Positions 9,011 through 22,195 of a stretch of DNA of 64,000 nucleotides are shown here, piece after piece (position 1 is the first letter of the stretch; each line of letters starts with the position of its first letter). Made by a program: the position numbers and the translations under genes. The notes below the pieces were generated by a model. It was not told the origin of the DNA. It searched no databases and saw only the letters and a program-made list of their open reading frames with translations. The stretch is from Coriaria nepalensis (taxonomy: Eukaryota; Streptophyta; Magnoliopsida; Cucurbitales; Coriariaceae), in assembly GCA_027186245.1 (NCBI GenBank), contig CP114481.1:20615501-20679500 (forward strand), given 5' to 3'.

Positions 9011-11565
9011 TTCATTTGAAAGCAATTAAAATGAAATCTATTTTCGCACTCCGAACCCGACTTTCGTACATAACTTGCTAATGATCATTTAAGGGCAAGT
9101 ATGCGTTTGTGTTATTTGAGATTCATGTCAATGAGTCTTTTCAAGTCACTAATGCATTTGAAAAAAATTCAAATGAATTCTATTTTTGCACTTCAAAAAC
9201 TACTTTCGCGGATCACTTGTTGATGATCTTTTTAAGACAAGTATGCATTTGTTTTATCTTATATTCATTTCAATGAGTCTTTTCAAGACACTAAATCATT
9301 TGGAAGCCATTGGAGCGAATACTATTTTCGCATTTCAAACACGACTTTCGCGCATAGCTTGCATATGATTTTTTCAAGGCAAGTACGAATTTGTTTAATC
9401 TTAGAGTCATCATCTCAGTGACTCTTTGAAACTCACTAATTCATGTGAACGCAATTAAAATGAATTATATTTTCGCACTTCGAACCCGACTTTCGTACAT
9501 AACTTGCAAATGATCATTTAAGGGCAAGTATGCGTTTGTTTTATTTGAGATTCATATCAATGAGTCCTTTCAAGTCACTAATTTATTTGAAAACAATTCA
9601 AAGGAATTCCATTTTTACACTTCAAACACTACTTTCCCGCATAACTTGCTAATGATCTTATTAAGACAAGTATGCATTTGTTTTATCTTATATTCATTTC
9701 AATGAGTCTTTTCAAGACACTAAATCATTTGGAAGCCATTGGAGCGAATACTATTTTCGCATTTCAAACACGACTTTCGCGCATAGCTTGCATATGATTT
9801 TTTGAAGGCAAGTATGAATTTGTTTAATCTTAGAGTCATCATCTCAGTGACTCTTTGAAACTCACTAATTCATTTGAACGCAATTAAAATGAATTATATT
9901 TTCGCACTTCGAACCCGACTTTCGTACATAACTTGCAAATGATCATTTAAGGGCAAGTATGCGTTTGTTTTATTTGAGATTCATGTCAATGAGTCCTTTC
10001 AAGTCACTAATTTATTTGAAAACAATTCAAAGGAATTCCATTTTTACACTTCAAACACTACTTTCGCGGATCACTTGTTGATGATCTTTTTATGACAAGT
10101 ATGCATTTCTTTTATCTTATATTCATTTCAATGACTCTTTTCAAGACACTAAATCTTTTGGAAGCCATTGGAGCGAATACTATTTTCGCATTTCAAACGC
10201 GAGCATCGCGCATAGCTTGCATATGATTTTTTGAAGGGAAGTATGAATTTGTTTAATCTTAGAGTCATCATCTCAGTGACTCTTTGAAACTCACTAATTC
10301 ATTTGAACGCAATTAAAATGAGTTCTATTTTCGCACGTCGAACCCGACTTTCGTACATAACTTGCAAATGATCATTTAAGGGCAAGTATGCGTTTGTTTT
10401 ATTTGAGATTCATGTCAATGAGTCCTTTCAAGTCACTAATTTATTTGAAAACAATTCAAAGGAATTCCATTTTTACACTTCAAACACTACTTTCGCGGAT
10501 CACTTGTTGATGATCTTTTTATGACAAGTATGCATTTCTTTTATCTTATATTCATTTCAATGACTCTTTTCAAGACACTAAATCTTTTGGAAGCCATTGG
10601 AGCGAATACTATTTTCGCATTTCAAACACGATTTTCGCGCATAGCTTGCATATGATTTTTTGAAGGCAAGTATGAATTTGTTTAATCTTAGAGTCATCAT
10701 CTCAGTGACTCTTTGAAACTCACTAATTCATTTGAACGCAATTAAAATGAATTCTATTTTCGCACTTCGAACCCGACTTTCGTACATAACTTGCAAATGA
10801 TCATTTAAGGGCAAGTATGCGTTTGTTTTATTTGAGATTCATGTCAATGAGTCCTTTCAAGTCACTAATTTATTTGAAAACAATTCAAAGGAATTCCATT
10901 TTTACACTTCAAACACTACTTTCGCGGATCACTTGTTGATGATCTTTTTATGACAAGTATGCATTTCTTTTATCTTATATTCATTTCAATGACTCTTTTC
11001 AAGACACTAAATCTTTTGGAAGCCATTGGAGCGAATACTATTTTCGCATTTCAAACACGACTTTCGCGCATAGCTTGTATATGATTTTTTTAAGGCAAGT
11101 TTGAATTTGTTTAATCTTAGAGTCATCATCTCAATGACTCTTTGAAAGTCACTAATTCATTTGAACACAATTAAAATGAATTCTGTTTTCGCACTTCGAA
11201 CCCGACTTTCGTACATAACTTGCTAATGATCATTTAAGGGCAAGTATGCATTTGTTTTATTTGAGATTCATGTCAATGAGTATTTTCAAGTCACTAATTT
11301 ATTTGAAAACAATTCAAATGAATTCTATTTTTACACTTCAAACACTACTTTCCCGCATAACTTGCTAATTATCTTTTTAAGACAAGTATGCATTTGGTTT
11401 ATCTTAAATTTATTTCAATGAGTCTTTGGAAGCCATAGCAGCGAATACTATTTTCGCATTTCAAACACGACTTTCGCGCATAGCTTGCATATTATTTTTT
11501 GAATGCAAGTATGAATTTGTTTTATTTTAGTGTCATTATCTCAATGACTTTTTGAAAGTCACTAA
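9011..11565 (+). repeat. 2,555-bp higher-order repeat, unit 1
   Basis: Six monomers starting at 9011, 9440, 9869, 10298, 10727 and 11156; the last is the 410-bp type. Its first monomer carries the 'aaatgaaatc' A variant with 'actccgaac'. Private changes include 'tcatgtgaac' at 9440 and 'gcacgtcgaac' near 10335. Confidence 0.85.
11156..11565 (+). repeat. 410-bp monomer with 19-bp deletion (1 of 7)
   Basis: The B/C boundary is shortened: 'gagtcttt' (ending 11427) runs directly into 'ggaagcc', removing 19 bp that include the end of B and the start of C. In intact copies 'ttt' is present on both sides of the lost segment, consistent with deletion between 3-bp repeats. Also diagnostic are 'catagcagcg' in place of 'cattggagcg', and 'ttggtttatcttaaattta'. 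Confidence 0.9.
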
Positions 11566-14120
11566 TTCATTTGAAAGCAATTAAAATGAATTCTATTTTC
11601 GCACTTCGAACCCTACTTTCGTACATAACTTGCTAATGATCATTTAAGGGCAAGTATGCGTTTGTTTTATTTGAGATTCATGTCAATGAGTCTTTTGAAG
11701 TCACTAATGCATTTGAAAAAAATTCAAATGAATTCCATTTTTGCACTTCAAAAATTACTTTCGCGGATCACTTGTTGATGATCTTTTTAAGACAAGTATG
11801 CGTTTGTTTTATCTTATATTCATTTCATTGAGTCTTTTCGAGACACTAAATCATTTGGAAGCCATTGGAGCGAATACTATTTTCGCATTTCAAACACGAC
11901 TTTCGCGCATAGCTTGCATATGATTTTTTTAAGGCAAGTATGAATTTGTTTAATCTTAGAGTCATCATCTCAGTGACTCTTTGAAACTCACTAATTCATT
12001 TGAACGCAATTAAAATGAATTATATTTTCGCACTTCGAACCCGACTTTCGTACATAACTTGCAAATGATCATTTAAGGGCAAGTATGCGTTTGTTTTATT
12101 TGAGATTCATATCAATGAGTCCTTTCAAGTCACTAATTTATTTGAAAACAATTCAAAGGAATTCCATTTTTACACTTCAAACACTACTTTCCCGCATAAC
12201 TTGCTAATGATCTTATTAAGACAAGTATGCATTTGTTTTATCTTATATTCATTTCAATGAGTCTTTTCAAGACACTAAATCATTTGGAAGCCATTGGAGC
12301 GAATACTATTTTCGCATTTCAAACACGACTTTCGCGCATAGCTTGCATATGATTTTTTGAAGGCAAGTATGAATTTGTTTAATCTTAGAGTCATCATCTC
12401 AGTGACTCTTTGAAACTCACTAATTCATTTGAACGCAATTAAAATGAATTATATTTTCGCACTTCGAACCCGACTTTCGTACATAACTTGCAAATGATCA
12501 TTTAAGGGCAAGTATGCGTTTGTTTTATTTGAGATTCATGTCAATGAGTCCTTTCAAGTCACTAATTTATTTGAAAACAATTCAAAGGAATTCCATTTTT
12601 ACACTTCAAACACTACTTTCGCGGATCACTTGTTGATGATCTTTTTATGACAAGTATGCATTTCTTTTATCTTATATTCATTTCAATGACTCTTTTCAAG
12701 ACACTAAATCTTTTGGAAGCCATTGGAGCGAATACTATTTTCGCATTTCAAACGCGAGCATCGCGCATAGCTTGCATATGATTTTTTGAAGGCAAGTATG
12801 AATTTGTTTAATCTTAGAGTCATCATCTCAGTGACTCTTTGAAACTCACTAATTCATTTGAACGCAATTAAAATGAGTTCTATTTTCGCACTTCGAACCC
12901 GACTTTCGTACATAACTTGCAAATGATCATTTAAGGGCAAATATGCGTTTGTTTTATTTGAGATTCATGTCAATGAGTCCTTTCAAGTCACTAATTTATT
13001 TGAAAACAATTCAAAGGAATTCCATTTTTACACTTCAAACACTACTTTCGCGGATCACTTGTTGATGATCTTTTTATGACAAGTATGCATTTCTTTTATC
13101 TTATATTCATTTCAATGACTCTTTTCAAGACACTAAATCTTTTGGAAGCCATTGGAGCGAATACTATTTTCGCATTTCAAACACGATTTTCGCGCATAGC
13201 TTGCATATGATTTTTTGAAGGCAAGTATGAATTTGTTTAATCTTAGAGTCATCATCTCAGTGACTCTTTGAAACTCACTAATTCATTTGAACGCAATTAA
13301 AATGAATTCTATTTTCGCACTTCGAACCCGACTTTCGTACATAACTTGCAAATGATCATTTAAGGGCAAGTATGCGTTTGTTTTATTTGAGATTCATGTC
13401 AATGAGTCCTTTCAAGTCACTAATTTATTTGAAAACAATTCAAAGGAATTCCATTTTTACACTTCAAACACTACTTTCGCGGATCACTTGTTGATGATCT
13501 TTTTATGACAAGTATGCATTTCTTTTATCTTATATTCATTTCAATGACTCTTTTCAAGACACTAAATCTTTTGGAAGCCATTGGAGCGAATACTATTTTC
13601 GCATTTCAAACACGACTTTCGCGCATAGCTTGTATATGATTTTTTTAAGGCAAGTTTGAATTTGTTTAATCTTAGAGTCATCATCTCAATGACTCTTTGA
13701 AAGTCACTAATTCATTTGAACACAATTAAAATGAATTCTGTTTTCGCACTTCGAACCCGACTTTCGTACATAACTTGCTAATGATCATTTAAGGGCAAGT
13801 ATGCATTTGTTTTATTTGAGATTCATGTCAATGAGTATTTTCAAGTCACTAATTTATTTGAAAACAATTCAAATGAATTCTATTTTTACACTTCAAACAC
13901 TACTTTCCCGCATAACTTGCTAATTATCTTTTTAAGACAAGTATGCATTTGGTTTATCTTAAATTTATTTCAATGAGTCTTTGGAAGCCATAGCAGCGAA
14001 TACTATTTTCGCATTTCAAACACGACTTTCGCGCATAGCTTGCATATTATTTTTTGAATGCAAGTATGAATTTGTTTTATTTTAGTGTCATTATCTCAAT
14101 GACTTTTTGAAAGTCACTAA
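11566..14120 (+). repeat. 2,555-bp higher-order repeat, unit 2
   Basis: Monomers starting at 11566, 11995, 12424, 12853, 13282 and 13711 (410 bp). Monomers 2-6 match unit 1 almost exactly at +2,555. The first monomer is a different variant ('gaaccctactttcg', 'tttcattgagtcttttcgag'), also found at 14121, 18802 and 22196. Confidence 0.85.
13711..14120 (+). repeat. 410-bp monomer (2 of 7)
   Basis: Same 19-bp deletion and the same linked variants as 11156-11565, at an offset of 2,555 bp. Confidence 0.9.
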
Positions 14121-14959
14121 TTCATTTGAAAGCAATTAAAATGAATTCTATTTTCGCACTTCGAACCCTACTTTCGTACATAACTTGCTAATGATCATTT
14201 AAGGGCAAGTATGCGTTTGTTTTATTTGAGATTCATGTCAATGAGTCTTTTGAAGTCACTAATGCATTTGAAAAAAATTCAAATGAATTCCATTTTTGCA
14301 CTTCAAAAATTACTTTCGCGGATCACTTGTTGATGATCTTTTTAAGACAAGTACGCGTTTGTTTTATCTTATATTCATTTCATTGAGTCTTTTCGAGACA
14401 CTAAATCATTTGGAAGCCATTGGAGCGAATACTATTTTCGCATTTCAAACACGACTTTCGCGCATAGCTTGCATATGATTTTTTTAAGGCAAGTATGAAT
14501 TTGTTTAATCTTAGAGTCATCATCTCAGTGACTCTTTGAAACTCAATAATTCATTTGAACACAATTAAAATGAATTCTATTTTCGCATTTCGAACCCGAC
14601 TTTCGTACATAACTTGCTAATGATCATTTAAGGGCAAGTATGCGTTTGTTTTATTTGAGATTCATGTCAATGAGTATTTTCAAGTCACTAATTTATTTGA
14701 AAACAATTCAAATGAATTCTATTTTTACACTTCAAACACTACCTTCCCGCATAACTTGCTAATGATCTTTTTAAGACAAGTATGCATTTGGTTTATCTTA
14801 AATTTATTTCAATGAGTCTTTGGAAGCCATAGCAGCGAATACTATTTTCGCATTTCAAACACGACTTTCGCGCATAGCTTGCATATTATTTTTTGAATGC
14901 AAGTATGAATTTGTTTTATTTTAGTGTCATTATCTCAATGACTTTTTGAAAGTCATTAA
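14121..14959 (+). repeat. 839-bp two-monomer piece, copy 1
   Basis: One 429-bp monomer of the 'gaaccctactttcg' type and one 410-bp monomer with 'ctcaataattc' at its boundary and 'ctaccttccc' in B. Repeated at 18802 (offset 4,681) and 22196. It links consecutive 2,555-bp units, giving a compound unit of 3,394 bp. Confidence 0.83.
14550..14959 (+). repeat. 410-bp monomer (3 of 7)
   Basis: Same deletion, in the sub-variant with 'gcatttcgaacccg' in A and 'ctaccttccc' in B. Confidence 0.9.
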
Positions 14960-16032
14960 TTCATTTGAAAGCAATTAAAATGAAATCTATTTTCGCACTC
15001 CGAACCCGACTTTCGTACATAACTTGCTAATGATCATTTAAGGGCAAGTATGCGTTTGTGTTATTTGAGATTCATGTCAATGAGTCTTTTCAAGTCACTA
15101 ATGCATTTGAAAAAAATTCAAATGAATTCTATTTTTGCACTTCAAAAACTACTTTCGCGGATCACTTGTTGATGATCTTTTTAAGACAAGTATGCATTTG
15201 TTTTATCTTATATTCATTTCAATGAGTCTTTTCAAGACACTAAATCATTTGGAAGCCATTGGAGCGAATACTATTTTCGCATTTCAAACACGACTTTCGC
15301 GCATAGCTTGCATATGATTTTTTGAAGGCAAGTACGAATTTGTTTAATCTTAGAGTCATCATCTCAGTGACTCTTTGAAACTCACTAATTCATTTGAACG
15401 CAATTAAAATGAATTATATTTTCGCACTTCGAACCCGACTTTCGTACATAACTTGCAAATGATCATTTAAGGGCAAGTATGCGTTTGTTTTATTTGAGAT
15501 TCATATCAATGAGTCCTTTCAAGTCACTAATTTATTTGAAAACAATTCAAAGGAATTCCATTTTTACACTTCAAACACTACTTTCCCGCATAACTTGCTA
15601 ATGATCTTATTAAGACAAGTATGCATTTGTTTTATCTTATATTCATTTCAATGAGTCTTTTCAAGACACTAAATCATTTGGAAGCCATTGGAGCGAATAC
15701 TATTTTCGCATTTCAAACACGACTTTCGCGCATAGCTTGCATATGATTTTTTGAAGGCAAGTATGAATTTGTTTAATCTTAGAGTCATCATCTCAGTGAC
15801 TCTTTGAAACTCACTAATTCATTTGAACGCAATTAAAATGAATTATATTTTCGCACTTCGAACCCGACTTTCGTACATAACTTGCAAATGATCATTTAAG
15901 GGCAAGTATGCGTTTGTTTTATTTGAGATTCATGTCAATGAGTCCTTTCAAGTCACTAATTTATTTGAAAACAATTCAAAGGAATTCCATTTTTACACTT
16001 CAAACACTACTTTCGCGGATCACTTGTTGATG

Positions 16033-17319
16033 ATCTTTTTATGACAAGTATGCATTTCTTTTATCTTATATTCATTTCAATGACTCTTTTCAAGACACTA
16101 AATCTTTTGGAAGCCATTGGAGCGAATACTATTTTCGCATTTCAAACGCGAGCATCGCGCATAGCTTGCATATGATTTTTTGAAGGCAAGTATGAATTTG
16201 TTTAATCTTAGAGTCATCATCTCAGTGACTCTTTGAAACTCACTAATTCATTTGAATGCAATTAAAATGAGTTCTATTTTCGCACTTCGAACCCGACTTT
16301 CGTACATAACTTGCAAATGATCATTTAAGGGCAAATATGCGTTTGTTTTATTTGAGATTCATGTCAATGAGTCCTTTCAAGTCACTAATTTATTTGAAAA
16401 CAATTCAAAGGAATTCCATTTTTACACTTCAAACACTACTTTCGCGGATCACTTGTTGATGATCTTTTTATGACAAGTATGCATTTCTTTTATCTTATAT
16501 TCATTTCAATGACTCTTTTCAAGACACTAAATCTTTTGGAAGCCATTGGAGCGAATACTATTTTCGCATTTCAAACACGATTTTCGCGCATAGCTTGCAT
16601 ATGATTTTTTGAAGGCAAGTATGAATTTGTTTAATCTTAGAGTCATCATCTCAGTGACTCTTTGAAACTCACTAATTCATTTGAACGCAATTAAAATGAA
16701 TTCTATTTTCGCACTTCGAACCCGACTTTCGTACATAACTTGCAAATGATCATTTAAGGGCAAGTATGCGTTTGTTTTATTTGAGATTCATGTCAATGAG
16801 TCCTTTCAAGTCACTAATTTATTTGAAAACAATTCAAAGGAATTCCATTTTTACACTTCAAACACTACTTTCGCGGATCACTTGTTGATGATCTTTTTAT
16901 GACAAGTATGCATTTCTTTTATCTTATATTCATTTCAATGACTCTTTTCAAGACACTAAATCTTTTGGAAGCCATTGGAGCGAATACTATTTTCGCATTT
17001 CAAACACGACTTTCGCGCATAGCTTGTATATGATTTTTTTAAGGCAAGTTTGAATTTGTTTAATCTTAGAGTCATCATCTCAATGACTCTTTGAAAGTCA
17101 CTAATTCATTTGAACACAATTAAAATGAATTCTGTTTTCGCACTTCGAACCCGACTTTCGTACATAACTTGCTAATGATCATTTAAGGGCAAGTATGCAT
17201 TTGTTTTATTTGAGATTCATGTCAATGAGTATTTTCAAGTCACTAATTTATTTGAAAACAATTCAAATGAATTCTATTTTTACACTTCAAACACTACTTT
17301 CCCGCATAACTTGCTAATG
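16033..17319 (+). repeat. Internal 1,287-bp duplication, first copy
   Basis: Repeats at 17320-18606. The marker 'aaaatgagttctatt' occurs in both copies (about 16265 and 17552). Units 1, 2 and 4 have this segment only once, so the duplication arose in unit 3. Confidence 0.8.
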
Positions 17320-17327
17320 ATCTTTTT
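17314..17327. other. Recombination junction inside the B inverted repeat
   Basis: The B subunit of monomer 17105 is a hybrid. Left of here it reads 'cccgcataacttgc', the type seen in monomer 13711. Right of here it reads 'tttttatgacaagcatgc', the type seen in monomers further left. The switch falls in the 16-bp spacer of the dyad and marks the junction of the 1,287-bp duplication. Confidence 0.72.
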
Positions 17328-18606
17328 ATGACAAGCATGCATTTCTTTTATCTTATATTCATTTCAATGACTCTTTTCAAGACACTAAATCTTTTGGAAG
17401 CCATTGGAGCGAATACTATTTTCGCATTTCAAACGCGAGCATCGCGCATAGCTTGCATATGATTTTTTGAAGGCAAGTATGAATTTGTTTAATCTTAGAG
17501 TCATCATCTCAGTGACTCTTTGAAACTCACTAATTCATTTGAACGCAATTAAAATGAGTTCTATTTTCGCACTTCGAACCCGACTTTCGTACATAACTTG
17601 CAAATGATCATTTAAGGGCAAATATGCGTTTGTTTTATTTGAGATTCATGTCAATGAGTCCTTTCAAGTCACTAATTTATTTGAAAACAATTCAAAGGAA
17701 TTCCATTTTTACACTTCAAACACTACTTTCGCGGATCACTTGTTGATGATCTTTTTATGACAAGTATGCATTTCTTTTATCTTATATTCATTTCAATGAC
17801 TCTTTTCAAGACACTAAATCTTTTGGAAGCCATTGGAGCGAATACTATTTTCGCATTTCAAACACGATTTTCGCGCATAGCTTGCATATGATTTTTTGAA
17901 GGCAAGTATGAATTTGTTTAATCTTAGAGTCATCATCTCAGTGACTCTTTGAAACTCACTAATTCATTTGAACGCAATTAAAATGAATTCTATTTTCGCA
18001 CTTCGAACCCGACTTTCGTACATAACTTGCAAATGATCATTTAAGGGCAAGTATGCGTTTGTTTTATTTGAGATTCATGTCAATGAGTCCTTTCAAGTCA
18101 CTAATTTATTTGAAAACAATTCAAAGGAATTCCATTTTTACACTTCAAACACTACTTTCGCGGATCACTTGTTGATGATCTTTTTATGACAAGTATGCAT
18201 TTCTTTTATCTTATATTCATTTCAATGACTCTTTTCAAGACACTAAATCTTTTGGAAGCCATTGGAGCGAATACTATTTTCGCATTTCAAACACGACTTT
18301 CGCGCATAGCTTGTATATGATTTTTTTAAGGCAAGTTTGAATTTGTTTAATCTTAGAGTCATCATCTCAATGACTCTTTGAAAGTCACTAATTCATTTGA
18401 ACACAATTAAAATGAATTCTGTTTTCGCACTTCGAACCCGACTTTCGTACATAACTTGCTAATGATCATTTAAGGGCAAGTATGCATTTGTTTTATTTGA
18501 GATTCATGTCAATGAGTATTTTCAAGTCACTAATTTATTTGAAAACAATTCAAATGAATTCTATTTTTACACTTCAAACACTACTTTCCCGCATAACTTG
18601 CTAATT
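17320..18606 (+). repeat. Internal 1,287-bp duplication, second copy
   Basis: Second copy of 16033-17319, offset 1,287 bp. It ends in the normal B sequence 'cttgctaattatc' of the 410-bp monomer. Confidence 0.8.
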
Positions 18607-18801
18607 ATCTTTTTAAGACAAGTATGCATTTGGTTTATCTTAAATTTATTTCAATGAGTCTTTGGAAGCCATAGCAGCGAATACTATTTTCGCATTTCAA
18701 ACACGACTTTCGCGCATAGCTTGCATATTATTTTTTGAATGCAAGTATGAATTTGTTTTATTTTAGTGTCATTATCTCAATGACTTTTTGAAAGTCACTA
18801 A
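18392..18801 (+). repeat. 410-bp monomer (4 of 7)
   Basis: Same deletion and flanking variants as copies 1 and 2. It closes higher-order unit 3. Confidence 0.9.
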
Positions 18802-19640
18802 TTCATTTGAAAGCAATTAAAATGAATTCTATTTTCGCACTTCGAACCCTACTTTCGTACATAACTTGCTAATGATCATTTAAGGGCAAGTATGCGTTTG
18901 TTTTATTTGAGATTCATGTCAATGAGTCTTTTGAAGTCACTAATGCATTTGAAAAAAATTCAAATGAATTCCATTTTTGCACTTCAAAAATTACTTTCGC
19001 GGATCACTTGTTGATGATCTTTTTAAGACAAGTACGCGTTTGTTTTATCTTATATTCATTTCATTGAGTCTTTTCGAGACACTAAATCATTTGGAAGCCA
19101 TTGGAGCGAATACTATTTTCGCATTTCAAACACGACTTTCGCGCATAGCTTGCATATGATTTTTTTAAGGCAAGTATGAATTTGTTTAATCTTAGAGTCA
19201 TCATCTCAGTGACTCTTTGAAACTCAATAATTCATTTGAACACAATTAAAATGAATTCTATTTTCGCATTTCGAACCCGACTTTCGTACATAACTTGCTA
19301 ATGATCATTTAAGGGCAAGTATGCGTTTGTTTTATTTGAGATTCATGTCAATGAGTATTTTCAAGTCACTAATTTATTTGAAAACAATTCAAATGAATTC
19401 TATTTTTACACTTCAAACACTACCTTCCCGCATAACTTGCTAATGATCTTTTTAAGACAAGTATGCATTTGGTTTATCTTAAATTTATTTCAATGAGTCT
19501 TTGGAAGCCATAGCAGCGAATACTATTTTCGCATTTCAAACACGACTTTCGCGCATAGCTTGCATATTATTTTTTGAATGCAAGTATGAATTTGTTTTAT
19601 TTTAGTGTCATTATCTCAATGACTTTTTGAAAGTCATTAA
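18802..19640 (+). repeat. 839-bp two-monomer piece, copy 2
   Basis: Copy of 14121-14959 at an offset of 4,681 bp, including 'gtacgcgtttg' in its first B subunit, which copies 1 and 2 share and copy 3 lacks. Confidence 0.83.
19231..19640 (+). repeat. 410-bp monomer (5 of 7)
   Basis: Same deletion; sub-variant of copy 3, 4,681 bp downstream of it. Confidence 0.9.
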
Positions 19641-22195
19641 TTCATTTGAAAGCAATTAAAATGAAATCTATTTTCGCACTCCGAACCCGACTTTCGTACA
19701 TAACTTGCTAATGATCATTTAAGGGCAAGTATGCGTTTGTGTTATTTGAGATTCATGTCAATGAGTCTTTTCAAGTCACTAATGCATTTGAAAAAAATTC
19801 AAATGAATTCTATTTTTGCACTTCAAAAACTACTTTCGCGGATCACTTGTTGATGATCTTTTTAAGACAAGTATGCATTTGTTTTATCTTATATTCATTT
19901 CAATGAGTCTTTTCAAGACACTAAATCATTTGGAAGCCATTGGAGCGAATACTATTTTCGCATTTCAAACACGACTTTCGCGCATAGCTTGCATATGATT
20001 TTTTGAAGGCAAGTACGAATTTGTTTAATCTTAGAGTCATCATCTCAGTGACTCTTTGAAACTCACTAATTCATTTGAACGCAATTAAAATGAATTATAT
20101 TTTCGCACTTCGAACCCGACTTTCGTACATAACTTGCAAATGATCATTTAAGGGCAAGTATGCGTTTGTTTTATTTGAGATTCATATCAATGAGTCCTTT
20201 CAAGTCACTAATTTATTTGAAAACAATTCAAAGGAATTCCATTTTTACACTTCAAACACTACTTTCCCGCATAACTTGCTAATGATCTTATTAAGACAAG
20301 TATGCATTTGTTTTATCTTATATTCATTTCAATGAGTCTTTTCAAGACACTAAATCATTTGGAAGCCATTGGAGCGAATACTATTTTCGCATTTCAAACA
20401 CGACTTTCGCGCATAGCTTGCATATGATTTTTTGAAGGCAAGTATGAATTTGTTTAATCTTAGAGTCATCATCTCAGTGACTCTTTGAAACTCACTAATT
20501 CATTTGAACGCAATTAAAATGAATTATATTTTCGCACTTCGAACCCGACTTTCGTACATAACTTGCAAATGATCATTTAAGGGCAAGTATGCGTTTGTTT
20601 TATTTGAGATTCATGTCAATGAGTCCTTTCAAGTCACTAATTTATTTGAAAACAATTCAAAGGAATTCCATTTTTACACTTCAAACACTACTTTCGCGGA
20701 TCACTTGTTGATGATCTTTTTATGACAAGTATGCATTTCTTTTATCTTATATTCATTTCAATGACTCTTTTCAAGACACTAAATCTTTTGGAAGCCATTG
20801 GAGCGAATACTATTTTCGCATTTCAAACGCGAGCATCGCGCATAGCTTGCATATGATTTTTTGAAGGCAAGTATGAATTTGTTTAATCTTAGAGTCATCA
20901 TCTCAGTGACTCTTTGAAACTCACTAATTCATTTGAATGCAATTAAAATGAGTTCTATTTTCGCACTTCGAACCCGACTTTCGTACATAACTTGCAAATG
21001 ATCATTTAAGGGCAAATATGCGTTTGTTTTATTTGAGATTCATGTCAATGAGTCCTTTCAAGTCACTAATTTATTTGAAAACAATTCAAAGGAATTCCAT
21101 TTTTACACTTCAAACACTACTTTCGCGGATCACTTGTTGATGATCTTTTTATGACAAGTATGCATTTCTTTTATCTTATATTCATTTCAATGACTCTTTT
21201 CAAGACACTAAATCTTTTGGAAGCCATTGGAGCGAATACTATTTTCGCATTTCAAACACGATTTTCGCGCATAGCTTGCATATGATTTTTTGAAGGCAAG
21301 TATGAATTTGTTTAATCTTAGAGTCATCATCTCAGTGACTCTTTGAAACTCACTAATTCATTTGAACGCAATTAAAATGAATTCTATTTTCGCACTTCGA
21401 ACCCGACTTTCGTACATAACTTGCAAATGATCATTTAAGGGCAAGTATGCGTTTGTTTTATTTGAGATTCATGTCAATGAGTCCTTTCAAGTCACTAATT
21501 TATTTGAAAACAATTCAAAGGAATTCCATTTTTACACTTCAAACACTACTTTCGCGGATCACTTGTTGATGATCTTTTTATGACAAGTATGCATTTCTTT
21601 TATCTTATATTCATTTCAATGACTCTTTTCAAGACACTAAATCTTTTGGAAGCCATTGGAGCGAATACTATTTTCGCATTTCAAACACGACTTTCGCGCA
21701 TAGCTTGTATATGATTTTTTTAAGGCAAGTTTGAATTTGTTTAATCTTAGAGTCATCATCTCAATGACTCTTTGAAAGTCACTAATTCATTTGAACACAA
21801 TTAAAATGAATTCTGTTTTCGCACTTCGAACCCGACTTTCGTACATAACTTGCTAATGATCATTTAAGGGCAAGTATGCATTTGTTTTATTTGAGATTCA
21901 TGTCAATGAGTATTTTCAAGTCACTAATTTATTTGAAAACAATTCAAATGAATTCTATTTTTACACTTCAAACACTACTTTCCCGCATAACTTGCTAATT
22001 ATCTTTTTAAGACAAGTATGCATTTGGTTTATCTTAAATTTATTTCAATGAGTCTTTGGAAGCCATAGCAGCGAATACTATTTTCGCATTTCAAACACGA
22101 CTTTCGCGCATAGCTTGCATATTATTTTTTGAATGCAAGTATGAATTTGTTTTATTTTAGTGTCATTATCTCAATGACTTTTTGAAAGTCACTAA
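19641..22195 (+). repeat. 2,555-bp higher-order repeat, unit 4
   Basis: Monomers starting at 19641, 20070, 20499, 20928, 21357 and 21786 (410 bp). It matches unit 3 without the inserted 1,287 bp, sharing the private 'gaatgcaatt' (about 16253 and 20934). Confidence 0.85.
21786..22195 (+). repeat. 410-bp monomer (6 of 7)
   Basis: Same deletion; closes higher-order unit 4. Confidence 0.9.

Larger units (their letters stand above)
14960..18801 (+). repeat. Higher-order repeat unit 3, enlarged by 1,287 bp
   Basis: Same order as unit 1, but 3,842 bp long because three monomers are duplicated inside it (segments 16033-17319 and 17320-18606). Monomers start at 14960, 15389, 15818, 16247, 16676, 17105, 17534, 17963 and 18392 (410 bp). 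Confidence 0.83.
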
